A stretch of 64,000 nucleotides of DNA from Archangium violaceum. Lineage in GTDB: Bacteria; Myxococcota; Myxococcia; Myxococcales; Myxococcaceae. Position numbers and translations under genes: made by a program. Below the pieces are notes generated by a model. That model had not been told where the DNA came from, searched no databases, and worked only from the letters and a program-made list of their open reading frames with translations. Where the stretch lies: the NCBI RefSeq assembly GCF_016887565.1, contig NZ_CP069396.1, forward strand, positions 2,631,001-2,695,000, given 5' to 3'. Each line of letters opens with the position of its first letter. Position 1 is the first letter of the stretch. This document shows positions 49,598 to 58,486 of this stretch, one piece after another.

Positions 49598-52015
49598 ATG
49601 AACTCCAGCCCATCCACCGGGCCGTCTGTCGTCGTAGCGGAGCTGGGGCCCACCAATACGGGGAAGACCCACCGGGCCATCGAGCGCATGCTCGAGCACG
49701 ACACGGGCATGATCGGCTTGCCGCTGCGCCTGCTCGCTCGCGAGGTTTACGACCGGGTGACCGCTCGAGTGGGCGAGGGGCGGGTCGCCCTGATGACCGG
49801 CGAAGAGAAACGCCTGCCGCCACGGCCCGACTACTGGATTTGTACAGTCGAGGCGATGCCGACCGACCGAACGGTCGACTTCCTCGCCGTGGATGAGATC
49901 CAGCTCGCCGCCCACCGGGAGCGCGGGCACGTCTTCACCGACCGGCTGCTCCACGCGCGTGGGCGCCGGGAGACCTGGTTCCTCGGCGCGGACACGATGC
50001 GGCCGATGGTCCAGGCGCTCATCCCCCATGCGTCGATGAAGCGCGCCACCCGCCTGTCCCAGCTTCGCTACTCCGGGACCCGCTCCCTGAAGAGCCTTCC
50101 TCCGCGCTCGGCCGTGGTCGCGTTCTCCGCGGACCGCGTGTACGAGCTCGCCGAGGCGCTGCGCCGCCTCCGGGGCGGGGTGGCCGTGGTGCTGGGCGCG
50201 CTCTCCCCGAGGACGCGCAATGCCCAGGTGGCGATGTACCAGTCCGGGGAGGTCCAGTACCTCGTGGCCACCGATGCCATCGGCATGGGACTCAACCTCG
50301 ACCTCAACCACGTGGCCTTCGCGGCGCTCTCCAAGTTCGACGGCGCCGAGCAGCGGGACCTCTTCCCGGACGAGCTGGCCCAGATCGCCGGCCGCGCGGG
50401 GCGCCACTTGAATGACGGGAGCTTCGGGACCCTGAACACGCTGTCCGAGCTGCCTCCACGGGTGGTTTCGGCCATCGAGTCACACCGGTTCCCAGCGGTC
50501 CGCAGCCTCATCTGGCGCAATTCGACGCTCGATTTCTCGAGCCCGGACTCCCTGCTCGATTCGCTGTCGCGAGCTCCGCGCCACGCTGCCTTCGTCCGGG
50601 TGGAGCGCGCGGACGACTTCGATGCGCTCCGGGAGCTCTCGCACGTTCCCGCCATTCGAGAGATCGCCACCGACCGGGCCACGGTCGAGATGCTGTGGCA
50701 GGTCTGCCAGATTCCGGATTTCCGCAAGGGACTCTTCGGTCAGCACGTCGCGCTGTTGCGTGAGACCTTCCTTCAGCTCTCCGAGGGTGACGGGAAGCTG
50801 GAGCAGGACTGGCTGGCCAGACAGGTGTCTCCGCTCGATGATGTCTCCGGAGACATCCACACGCTGATGGACCGGCTGGCCGCCATCCGCATCTGGACGT
50901 ACATCAGTCATCGTTCGAGCTGGCTGCACGACGCCGAGCAGTGGCAGGAGCGCACCCGCCGCATCGAGGACGCGTTGGGCGATGCCCTTCATGAGCGGCT
51001 CGTGGAGCGCTTCGTGCAGCGGGCCGCGCGCAGGAGTGCACGCCGGTTCGTGAGAGCCGCCGCGAGCCCTCAGTCCGCGTCGGACAGCCCCTTCGCCAAG
51101 TTGGGGCTCCTGCTGGGGGAGGTGCCAGGCGCTGAGGGCGGCGCGATGACGGAGGAGCAGTTCGTCCAGCGGGTGGTCGACGCGACGCATGACGCCTTCC
51201 AGGTGGACGCGTCGGGAAGCATCTCGTTCGATGGTCAGCCGCTGGGCCGTCTGGTTCCCGGGAAGGACCGGCGCTCTCCGCAGATCGCGCTCGCGGAGCC
51301 GGAGGTCTGGACCGGAGGCGCGCGGCAGCGGCTCGAGCGCCGTCTGGTGGCGCTGGCGCGCGATCTCGTCACCGAGGCCATGGGCGGCTTTCCCGCCGAG
51401 GCCCTCACCGGAGCGGGTCGCTCCGCGCCGATGCGGGGCCTCGCCTACCGTCTGGCCGAGGGGCTGGGAGTGATTACCCAGGGTGAGGCGCGCGAGCAGT
51501 GGCGGCTCCTGGATGACGAGGAACGAGAGCACTTGAGGACGCTGGGCGTGTGCGAGGGGCAGCGCTACCTCTACGTCGCCGAGGCGCTCGCACCGCAGGT
51601 GCTCGAACGGCGCTGCATGCTGACGGCGCTGTTCCATCGGAGTCCGTCACCCAGGAGCGTTCCCCGAGAACCGGCTCTCGCGGTCGCGGAGCTTGGCGGC
51701 TGGAGTGCGCGAGCCTTCGGATATGAGGTGCTCGGTCCCGTGGCGTTGCGGATCGATGTCGTCGAGCGGCTCGCCGAGGCGCTGCGCCACCCGCAGGGGG
51801 CTCGGCAGGTGCACACGTTGCTGCAAGAGCTGGGTCTGGAGAGCGGTGTTCGCACGCGGGTGCTGCGAGAGCTCGGAGGACAGTCCGGGCGCCCTCCGTT
51901 GAAGAGGCGGCGGCGACGGAGGGGAGGCAAAGCGCCGACGGCTCCTGACAAGAGTGGAGCCGATAAGCAACCAGCTCATGCTGGCGTGGGCTCGCCCCGG
52001 TTTCGTGAACAGTAG
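49598..52015 (+). CDS. SUV3-like superfamily 2 RNA helicase
   Basis: 805 residues. Walker A is GPTNTGKTH, motif II is VDEIQLA (DEIQ rather than DEAD), motif V/VI region 'VATDAIGMGLNLDL' and 'QIAGRAGRH'. GPTNTGKT and DEIQ are the hallmarks of the mitochondrial SUV3 degradosome helicase and its bacterial relatives. The C-terminal ~450 residues are helical and end in a basic tail ('LKRRRRRRGG'). It should unwind RNA with ATP, probably in RNA turnover. No RNase lies next to it. Confidence 0.92.
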   Translation: MNSSPSTGPSVVVAELGPTNTGKTHRAIERMLEHDTGMIGLPLRLLAREVYDRVTARVGEGRVALMTGEEKRLPPRPDYWICTVEAMPTDRTVDFLAVDEIQLAAHRERGHVFTDRLLHARGRRETWFLGADTMRPMVQALIPHASMKRATRLSQLRYSGTRSLKSLPPRSAVVAFSADRVYELAEALRRLRGGVAVVLGALSPRTRNAQVAMYQSGEVQYLVATDAIGMGLNLDLNHVAFAALSKFDGAEQRDLFPDELAQIAGRAGRHLNDGSFGTLNTLSELPPRVVSAIESHRFPAVRSLIWRNSTLDFSSPDSLLDSLSRAPRHAAFVRVERADDFDALRELSHVPAIREIATDRATVEMLWQVCQIPDFRKGLFGQHVALLRETFLQLSEGDGKLEQDWLARQVSPLDDVSGDIHTLMDRLAAIRIWTYISHRSSWLHDAEQWQERTRRIEDALGDALHERLVERFVQRAARRSARRFVRAAASPQSASDSPFAKLGLLLGEVPGAEGGAMTEEQFVQRVVDATHDAFQVDASGSISFDGQPLGRLVPGKDRRSPQIALAEPEVWTGGARQRLERRLVALARDLVTEAMGGFPAEALTGAGRSAPMRGLAYRLAEGLGVITQGEAREQWRLLDDEEREHLRTLGVCEGQRYLYVAEALAPQVLERRCMLTALFHRSPSPRSVPREPALAVAELGGWSARAFGYEVLGPVALRIDVVERLAEALRHPQGARQVHTLLQELGLESGVRTRVLRELGGQSGRPPLKRRRRRRGGKAPTAPDKSGADKQPAHAGVGSPRFREQ

Positions 52016-52021
52016 GGTCGA

Positions 52022-52049
52022 GTGGAGGCTTCGATTCCCGCCGTCTTCA
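52022..52049 (+). other. Third, degraded tRNA-T-arm-like fragment
   Basis: GGCTTCGATTCCCGCCG matches the cores at 15911 and 41671, but the T-stem no longer pairs. It lies between the convergent helicase and asparagine synthetase genes. Confidence 0.3.
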
Positions 52050-53978
52050 GGAGCACACCGCTGAGAGCCGGTAGCGCTCCTGTAGCAGGGCGGTCGTCAA
52101 TGCCATCATCAGCACCGGCTCCTGCGCCACCCGCTCTCGTGGCGTGAGCGTGGGCAGCCGCTCCAGCAACGCCAGGACCTTCCCCGGGTCGAAGAAGGGC
52201 TGTGTCTTGAAGGCACTGCCGCGCAGCACGTCTTGCACCAGTCCCTGTGCCCTCGATGAGCCAAACAGTGTCAGGGGCGGCGCCATCAGCGGGTGTTTCT
52301 GCCTGCGGTAGACCGCTTCCGTCAGGTACGGCTTCATCGCCTCGCGCAGCACGTACTTCTCCACCGGTCCCCGGATCTTCAGCTCCATCGGCACCGCGCG
52401 CGCGAAGCCATGCAGCTCACCGTCCAGGAAGGGCAGTCGTCCCTCGACGCCGTGTGCCATCTCCATCCCGTCGCCCAGCGTCCGCAGGATGTAGTTGGCC
52501 AGCGCCAGCTTCGTCCACAGGTACAGCGACTGCTCCACGCGGTGCCGGCCCTCGAGCTGGCCCTCCACGTCCACTCCCGCCATCAGCACCGCGTACGCGT
52601 CCCGACCCTCGAAGCGCCGCAGGTACTCTTCCGTCAGGACCCCGTGCACCCGTCTGCCCAGCGTTCCCTTCGCCTCCAGGAAGCCCGGCACGAAGCCCAA
52701 TGCCCTCCGTACCGCCTCCAGCGGCAGGGACTCGCCCTCGGGCAGTTGTACCCCCGCGGACGCCAGGTTCGTCTCCTCCAGCTTCCCCAGCCGCTCGGTC
52801 CTTCCCGCTCCCGCGGCCTCCGCCTGGAGCAGGTCTCGTCGCAGATGCGGGTAGCCCGCGAACACCTCGTCCGAGCCCTCTCCCGTCAGCACCACCTTGA
52901 AGCCCGCCTCGCGCACCGCCCGGCTCAGCAGGTGCTTGGCCACCAGGTGCCCGTTGATGGCCAGCCCCTCTCCTTGCGCCACCGCCTCGGGCAGGCCCTC
53001 CACCAGCGCTTCCTGCCCCACCCGCACCGGGTGCAGCACCGCCCCCACTCGCGCCGCCGTCTCCTCGGCCAGCGCCAGCTCGTCATAGCCCTCCGCCTCG
53101 AAGGCGAGCGTGAAGCAGTGGATGGGCTCCGCGCTCTCTCTCGCCGCCAGTCCCACCACGGCGCTCGAGTCCAGCCCTCCGCTGAGCTGGAACGCCACCG
53201 GCACGTCTCCCCTCAGCCGCAGCCGGACCGCCTCCTCCAGCCGTGTCCGCACCCCCTCCACCCACTCGGCCTCCGTGCGCACCGGTCGTTCCCCCTCCAG
53301 GCGCGGCACATCCAGGTCCCAGTACCGTTGCACCCGGAGGTGTCCGTCCACCGCCAGCACCATGTGCCCTGGCGGCACCTGCCTCACGCCCGCGAACAAC
53401 GTCCGGTCCGGCGGCACATACTGGAGGCTCGCCGCGTGGAAGAAGGCGGCCTCGTCCCACGCCGCGGGCAGCCCCGCCGCCAGCAGCGCCTTCGCCTCCG
53501 AGGCCAGCCACAGCCCTCCGTCCACCTGCGCGTAGCACAGCGGCTTGACGCCGAAGCGGTCCCTCCCCGCCAGCAGCATCCGGTTGCGCCCGTCCCACAG
53601 CACGAAGGCGAACTCGCCGCGCAGGTGGCGCAGGCAGCCGGCTCCGTGCTCCTCGTACAGGTGCACCAGCACCTCGCTGTCCGAGCGCGTCCGGAAGCGG
53701 TGCCCTCGTGCCTCCAGCTCCGCCCGCAGCCGCTCGTGCCCGTACAGCTCGCCGTTGACGATGGCCCTCACGGACCCGTCCTCGTTGGAGAGCGGCTGGG
53801 CTCCGCCCTCCACGTCCACCAGCGCCAGCCGCCGGTGCCCCAGCGCCACCCGCCGGTCTCCGGACAGCCACAGCCCTTCTCCGTCCGGTCCGCGGTGGCG
53901 CAACGCTCCCACCGCCCGGTGCAGCGCCTCGGCCTGTACGGGCCGCTCCTCCGAGTACCACGCCACCAGCCCGCACAC
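52047..53978 (-). CDS. asnB: Asparagine synthase (glutamine-hydrolysing)
   Basis: 643 residues. The N-terminal class II amidotransferase begins MCGLVAWYS with the Cys2 nucleophile and has 'RHRGPDGEG'. The synthetase domain has the PP-loop SGGLDSS and 'LTGEGSDEVFAGYPH'. It makes asparagine, or amidates another carboxylate, from glutamine and ATP. The GTG start has AAGGAGCG upstream. The gene follows a dehydrogenase-like gene at 15 bp spacing, an arrangement more usual for AsnB enzymes of secondary metabolism or cell-surface modification than for housekeeping. Confidence 0.93.
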   Translation of the reverse strand: MCGLVAWYSEERPVQAEALHRAVGALRHRGPDGEGLWLSGDRRVALGHRRLALVDVEGGAQPLSNEDGSVRAIVNGELYGHERLRAELEARGHRFRTRSDSEVLVHLYEEHGAGCLRHLRGEFAFVLWDGRNRMLLAGRDRFGVKPLCYAQVDGGLWLASEAKALLAAGLPAAWDEAAFFHAASLQYVPPDRTLFAGVRQVPPGHMVLAVDGHLRVQRYWDLDVPRLEGERPVRTEAEWVEGVRTRLEEAVRLRLRGDVPVAFQLSGGLDSSAVVGLAARESAEPIHCFTLAFEAEGYDELALAEETAARVGAVLHPVRVGQEALVEGLPEAVAQGEGLAINGHLVAKHLLSRAVREAGFKVVLTGEGSDEVFAGYPHLRRDLLQAEAAGAGRTERLGKLEETNLASAGVQLPEGESLPLEAVRRALGFVPGFLEAKGTLGRRVHGVLTEEYLRRFEGRDAYAVLMAGVDVEGQLEGRHRVEQSLYLWTKLALANYILRTLGDGMEMAHGVEGRLPFLDGELHGFARAVPMELKIRGPVEKYVLREAMKPYLTEAVYRRQKHPLMAPPLTLFGSSRAQGLVQDVLRGSAFKTQPFFDPGKVLALLERLPTLTPRERVAQEPVLMMALTTALLQERYRLSAVCS

Positions 53979-53993
53979 GTCCGTCGCTCCTTC

Positions 53994-54917
53994 TCAGCCC
54001 CTGCCCGGGGCGAAGAAAACCTTGCGCTCCTCGCTGCGTCCCGCCGCCTCGAAGAGCGCCGCGTGCGCCTCCAGCGGGTGCACCTCGCCCAGCAGGTCGT
54101 CCACCTTCAACCGGCCCCCGGCCAGCAGCGCGAGCGCCTCGGAGAAGGGGCCGTAGGACACCGCCTTCAGCGTCACGTCCTTGAGCACCGCCCGCGCCAC
54201 GGGCAGCGCCACCGGCTCGTGCCGCCGGCTCTTGAGCACCAGCGTGCCGCCCGGACGCAGCGCCTCCAGCATGTCCGCCAGTGCCTGGTCGGAGAGCTCC
54301 GTCTCGATGATGAAGTCGTACGCATCCGCCGCCAGCCGCTCTCCACGGCGCGGCGCGTACAGCGGCACCTCGTTCAGCCCGTGCGCCGCCAGCACCCGCC
54401 GCGTGAGCTGGGCGATGCGGTTGTCCCCGTAGATGAGCCCCCGCTGACCGGGCCGCATCCCCGCCTCCAGCACTCCCAGCGCCGCGGCCACCGGCTCCAC
54501 ATAGGCCCCCAGCATGAAGGGCAACCCGGGAGGCAGCCGGTGCACCGCCGAGGCCGGCACCCGCACGTACTCGGCGAAGGCCCCATCGTGGTGTACCCCC
54601 AGCTGCGCTGGCCGCCCGCACCGCTCGCTCCTCCGACACCCGGGACACTCCCCGCACGCCAGCAGCGGGTGGACCGTGACTCGCTCGCCCGGTGTCAGGC
54701 CTCGCACCGCCCGGCCCACCTCGGCCACCGTGCCCGCCAGCTCGTGGCCCAGCACCAGCGGAGGTCGCACCGGTAGCCGGCCCTCGGCCACGTACACGTC
54801 CGTGCGGCACAGGCCCGCCACCGCCACCTGGATGATGACGTCATCCTCGCGCGACGCCACCGGCCGAGGTACCTCGCGCAGCCCCACCGTGCGTTCGTCC
54901 TTGACCAGAGCCCTCAT
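53994..54917 (-). CDS. Zinc-type alcohol dehydrogenase-like protein with degenerate Rossmann loop
   Basis: 307 residues. Catalytic-zinc motifs are kept ('GLCRTDVYV', 'GHELAG'), and the structural-zinc loop has four Cys ('CGECPGCRRSERC'). The nucleotide-binding turn, normally GxGxxG, reads 'YGDNRIAQL', so NAD(P) binding is doubtful. The length is about 40 short of a typical family member. It lies 15 bp upstream of the asparagine synthetase gene and is probably co-transcribed. I start it at ATG 54917. Confidence 0.85.
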   Translation of the reverse strand: MRALVKDERTVGLREVPRPVASREDDVIIQVAVAGLCRTDVYVAEGRLPVRPPLVLGHELAGTVAEVGRAVRGLTPGERVTVHPLLACGECPGCRRSERCGRPAQLGVHHDGAFAEYVRVPASAVHRLPPGLPFMLGAYVEPVAAALGVLEAGMRPGQRGLIYGDNRIAQLTRRVLAAHGLNEVPLYAPRRGERLAADAYDFIIETELSDQALADMLEALRPGGTLVLKSRRHEPVALPVARAVLKDVTLKAVSYGPFSEALALLAGGRLKVDDLLGEVHPLEAHAALFEAAGRSEERKVFFAPGRG

Positions 54918-55030
54918 GCGTCTCGCCCTGGTGCGGCCACTCGGAGTGACATCCAGCTCCTGACACCGCACCGCGCGGCTCATGCTAGCACACAGGGCCC
55001 TCGTGCTTCCCATGCACTAGACTTCCCGGG

Positions 55031-56374
55031 ATGACGCGAGGATTCAGGGGCAAGGACGGCCTGGCCGTGCTGCTGTGCGCGGGGGCGCTGGGGTGTGTAC
55101 GGGCTCCTGTCATCGAGGACGGTGGCGGCGACGAGGAGTGGACCTCCGCCTCGAGTGAGGAAGCGGCGCCCGAGGTTTCCGAGCCCCAGCCTCCCATCGA
55201 AGCCATTCCCGCCCCTCCGCGTGCCTCCAACTTCCTGGTGATGGGCGGAGGCAGCGAGCCCGCGCGAAATGAGATCGCCCTGGAGAAGAACGTCCTCTAC
55301 TTCCAACGGACGCTCCAGGCGCTCGGGCTCGCTCCCGATTCCGCCTCCATCTACTTCGCCAATGGGAATGACGGGAAGGCCACGGTCCGCTATCTCGGCG
55401 AGGGCTCGCGCGAGTTGTTCAAGGCCCCCGAGGTCCCCCACCTCAAGGGACCGGCGACCCTGGAGCGCTTCCTGGAGTGGGTGGAGCAGAGCGCCCGGAG
55501 CACGCCCCAGCGGCCGGTCTTCATCTACTTCACGGGCCACGGTGGCCTGAACGGCCGGAACCTGAACAACAACCACCTGGCGCTCTGGGACTCGGACACG
55601 CTGACGGTGAGGGCCTTCGGTCTCTTCCTGGGCAGGCTTCCGAGCACCACACCGGTCGTCACGGTGATGTCGCAGTGCTACGCCGGCTCGTTCGCCAACT
55701 TCATCTACCAGGACGCCAATCCCCGGCGGCCCGTGGTGGCGCAGCCCCGCTGTGGCTTCTTCGCCACCGTGGAGTACCGCCCGTCCGTCGGGTGCACCCC
55801 GGAGGTGAACGAGGCGGACTACCGGGACTACAGTTCCAGCTTCTTCGCGGGGCTCGCGGGCGTCAGCCGGACGGGGATGGCGGTGGGCTCGGCCGACCGG
55901 GACGGAGACGGACGGGTGAGCTACGCCGAGGCCCATGCGTTCGCCAAGGTGGATGGCGAGACGACGGATCTGCCCGTCTCCACATCGGAGGCCTGGTTGC
56001 AGCGGCGCGTGAAGATCGGCGACCTGCGCCGCTTCCTCTCCGCCCCCATTGTCGAGGTATCGCGGACCGGACGCCCGGAGCAGCGCTACGTGGTGGAGTC
56101 GCTCGTGCGGAGGTTGCGCTTCGTCGCCGAGCGCTCCTGGGTCGACAACATCCAGACCACGACGCCGGAAACGGAAGAGTCCGACGCCTATGCCATGCGT
56201 CTGCGCATGGAGTTGCTCAACATCGGCATGGAGCAGAAGGTCCGTGCGTCGGGGGATTCGCCATCGCTCGCCGTTCTCGATCGCCTGCTCCAGTGCGAGG
56301 GGGGCTCCTGGGACACGCCTTCGGGTCCAGCCACGGTTCCGGTGGCCCCCTTGTCCGAATCGACCGCACGGTGA
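55031..56374 (+). CDS. Caspase/legumain-like (clan CD) lipoprotein with an EF-hand-like loop
   Basis: 447 residues. Lipobox GALGC with Cys22. An acidic Pro-rich linker (30-65) leads to a clan CD fold: His170 in 'FIYFTGHGG' and Cys216 in 'VMSQCYAGSF'. A calcium-loop sequence DRDGDGRVSYAE follows at about 290. It should cleave peptide bonds outside the cytoplasm; specificity unknown. The stop overlaps the possible GTG start of the next gene, so both are probably co-translated. The protein has a long helical C-terminal domain with no recognised family. Confidence 0.82.
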   Translation: MTRGFRGKDGLAVLLCAGALGCVRAPVIEDGGGDEEWTSASSEEAAPEVSEPQPPIEAIPAPPRASNFLVMGGGSEPARNEIALEKNVLYFQRTLQALGLAPDSASIYFANGNDGKATVRYLGEGSRELFKAPEVPHLKGPATLERFLEWVEQSARSTPQRPVFIYFTGHGGLNGRNLNNNHLALWDSDTLTVRAFGLFLGRLPSTTPVVTVMSQCYAGSFANFIYQDANPRRPVVAQPRCGFFATVEYRPSVGCTPEVNEADYRDYSSSFFAGLAGVSRTGMAVGSADRDGDGRVSYAEAHAFAKVDGETTDLPVSTSEAWLQRRVKIGDLRRFLSAPIVEVSRTGRPEQRYVVESLVRRLRFVAERSWVDNIQTTTPETEESDAYAMRLRMELLNIGMEQKVRASGDSPSLAVLDRLLQCEGGSWDTPSGPATVPVAPLSESTAR

Positions 56375-56376
56375 GC

Positions 56377-57081
56377 ATGAGGTCTCCTCGCAAGCCCCTC
56401 TTCCTGCTCGCGGACAGCTCACTGCTGTTCTGGCGCAGTGGGGACAAGCCCTTCCTGGAGCGTCTCCGCCTGTTGACGGATGCGGACCTCGCGGTTGGCC
56501 CCATCCGAGCGGCCTACCTGGGCGCATCCAACGGGGACGAGCCCGCCTTCTTCGACATCTTCACCGCCGCCATGGAGCTGGCCGGCATCTCCCACTGCCG
56601 GATGATTCCCTCGCGGCCCACGGCCGAGGACCGTGATTGGCTCGCACGGGCGCACGTCATCCTGCTGGCGGGAGGAGATCCGCTCCTGGGGTGGAAGTCC
56701 TTCCAGGAGAATGGCCTGGAGGCCGTCCTGCGGGAGCGCTACCTCGACGGCGCGGTCCTCATGGGCATCTCCGCGGGCGCGATGCAGCTCGGAACGCGGG
56801 CGTGGAGCGAGTCCGGGCCCGGTCCCGAGGCGCTGTTCCCGGTCCTCGGGTTGGCCCCATTCCTCGTGGGGGTCCACGAGCAGCCGGACTGGACGGAGTT
56901 GAAGCGTGCGGTGCGGGGGGCCGGCCCGGGGGCTCGCGGAATCGGCATTCCAGCGGGGGGAGGAGCCCTCCTGCATCCGGACCAGACCCTGGAGCCCATG
57001 CGCCACCCCTTGGTCGAGCTCCGCTATGAGGAGGGCTCCTGGCGCGAGACCCCGCTCTTCCCACCGCGGGTACTTCGTTAG
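56377..57081 (+). CDS. S51/cyanophycinase-like peptidase
   Basis: 234 residues. The nucleophile elbow GISAGAM puts Ser at 132, after 'VILLAGGDPLLGW'. The class I glutamine-amidotransferase-like fold with a Ser nucleophile is that of dipeptidase E and cyanophycinase. It lacks a signal and should act in the cytoplasm on small acidic peptides. Start at ATG 56377, three bases beyond the preceding stop, or at the overlapping GTG 56371. The gene seems coupled to the clan CD lipoprotein. Confidence 0.85.
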   Translation: MRSPRKPLFLLADSSLLFWRSGDKPFLERLRLLTDADLAVGPIRAAYLGASNGDEPAFFDIFTAAMELAGISHCRMIPSRPTAEDRDWLARAHVILLAGGDPLLGWKSFQENGLEAVLRERYLDGAVLMGISAGAMQLGTRAWSESGPGPEALFPVLGLAPFLVGVHEQPDWTELKRAVRGAGPGARGIGIPAGGGALLHPDQTLEPMRHPLVELRYEEGSWRETPLFPPRVLR

Positions 57082-57088
57082 TACGCCG

Positions 57089-58477
57089 TCAGACGAGGCC
57101 CGGGAGCTCCCCGATGTAGTCCGGGTGCCCGAACGTCGTCCTCTTCGGGAGCCCGAAGGCGTTGGCGATGGAGACGAGCAGCTTGTTGTGGGCGACGGCG
57201 CCCTGGAGGATCCCCGAGCCCGTCCAGGTGCTGAGCGGATCCACTCCAGGGCGCAGCCGCAGGTAGCGGCCCATCCGGAACCTGCCGCCCGCGCCACCCG
57301 CCAGCACGATGGGGACGCCCACCCCTGTGTGCCCCGCGGGGTTGGCCAGCTCGTTCCCCCACAGGATGACGGTGTTGTCGAGCGCGGTACCGTTCCCCTC
57401 GGGCACGGCGGCGAGCTGGTCCATCAGGTACGCCACCTGCCGGGTGTACCAGAGCTGCACCTTCACCATCCGCAGCCGCGTGGCCTCGCGCTGGCTCGCA
57501 TCTCCCGAGTCCAGCATGTGCGCGATGTTGTGGTGCACGTCCTCGTTGATGTCCAGCCACGGCATGGGCGGCCCCGCCATGAACAGGGTGACCACGCGGG
57601 TGAGGTCGCACGCGAACGCACGGGCGATGAGCTGCATGTGCAACTGGACGAGCGTCGGGTACAGGTCCAGTTCGGTGATTTCGTACTGGTTGTAGTCGTG
57701 TGCGGGATCCCACACGGGCTTGGAGCAGCCCGCCAGACCGGAGGACTCGAGGCGCTTCTCCATGTCCCGCAGGGCCTGCAGGTGCGAGTCGAGCTTCTGG
57801 CGCTCGTCGGTGCCCAGCCGTCCCCGCAGCCGTGAGGCGTCCTTGGTGAGGAAGTCCACCAGGCTCCTGCGGCGCGCGAGCGCACGCCGCGCGGCCTCGG
57901 GGTCTCCCGGGTCCGCCATGTCACCGAACAGCCGCGTGTAGACGTCGAACGGGTTGAGCTCGAACGGCATGCGGGCGGCATTGGAGGCGAAGCTGATGCT
58001 GTTGTACTTGCTCTGCGGGGAGAGGCCGCCCTCCCACGCATTGAGGTTCATCGAGCGGAAGCGGGTGGCGCCGCCGATGTGCGCGGCCTGGGCCAGCTCC
58101 TGGTCCAGCGAGATGCCCTCGGGGAACTCCTCGCCCCCCTTCATGAGCACCTTGCTCCCGGTGAGGAAGGTGACCGGCGCGCCCTCGTGGCCCATGGTGC
58201 CGTGCTCGTAGAGCACCCTGTAGTCCAGCCCGTCCAGGATGAGCAGCTTGGAGCGGTGCTTGTCGAGCGGCGCGAGGATGGAGTTCGGGTAGCTGATGTC
58301 GAAGTCCGTCTCGCCACCCCGTGGTGCCCAGTACTCGGGCACCGTCCCGTGCGGGGTGAACAGGGCGATGAAGCGCAAGGGCGGCGTCTGGGTCTGGGCC
58401 TTCGCCCCGAACGGCGCGGCCAGGGCCGTGCCAGCCAGCGCCTGGAGGATGGAGCGGCGGGAGAGGTTCGTGAGCAT
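57089..58477 (-). CDS. DUF1552 protein with Tat signal
   Basis: 462 residues. N-terminal 'LSRRSILQALAGTALAAP' is a Tat-type signal. The main part has the DUF1552 pattern 'RFIALFTPHGTVPEYW', 'HEGAPVTFLTG', 'QLIARAFACDLTRVVTLFM' and 'HHNIAHM'; the fold resembles the sulfatase/alkaline phosphatase class. It belongs with the upstream DUF1592 gene (10 bp apart), as in planctomycetes and myxobacteria. Exported and folded in the cytoplasm; function unknown. Confidence 0.92.
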   Translation of the reverse strand: MLTNLSRRSILQALAGTALAAPFGAKAQTQTPPLRFIALFTPHGTVPEYWAPRGGETDFDISYPNSILAPLDKHRSKLLILDGLDYRVLYEHGTMGHEGAPVTFLTGSKVLMKGGEEFPEGISLDQELAQAAHIGGATRFRSMNLNAWEGGLSPQSKYNSISFASNAARMPFELNPFDVYTRLFGDMADPGDPEAARRALARRRSLVDFLTKDASRLRGRLGTDERQKLDSHLQALRDMEKRLESSGLAGCSKPVWDPAHDYNQYEITELDLYPTLVQLHMQLIARAFACDLTRVVTLFMAGPPMPWLDINEDVHHNIAHMLDSGDASQREATRLRMVKVQLWYTRQVAYLMDQLAAVPEGNGTALDNTVILWGNELANPAGHTGVGVPIVLAGGAGGRFRMGRYLRLRPGVDPLSTWTGSGILQGAVAHNKLLVSIANAFGLPKRTTFGHPDYIGELPGLV

Positions 58478-58486
58478 GGGGAATTC

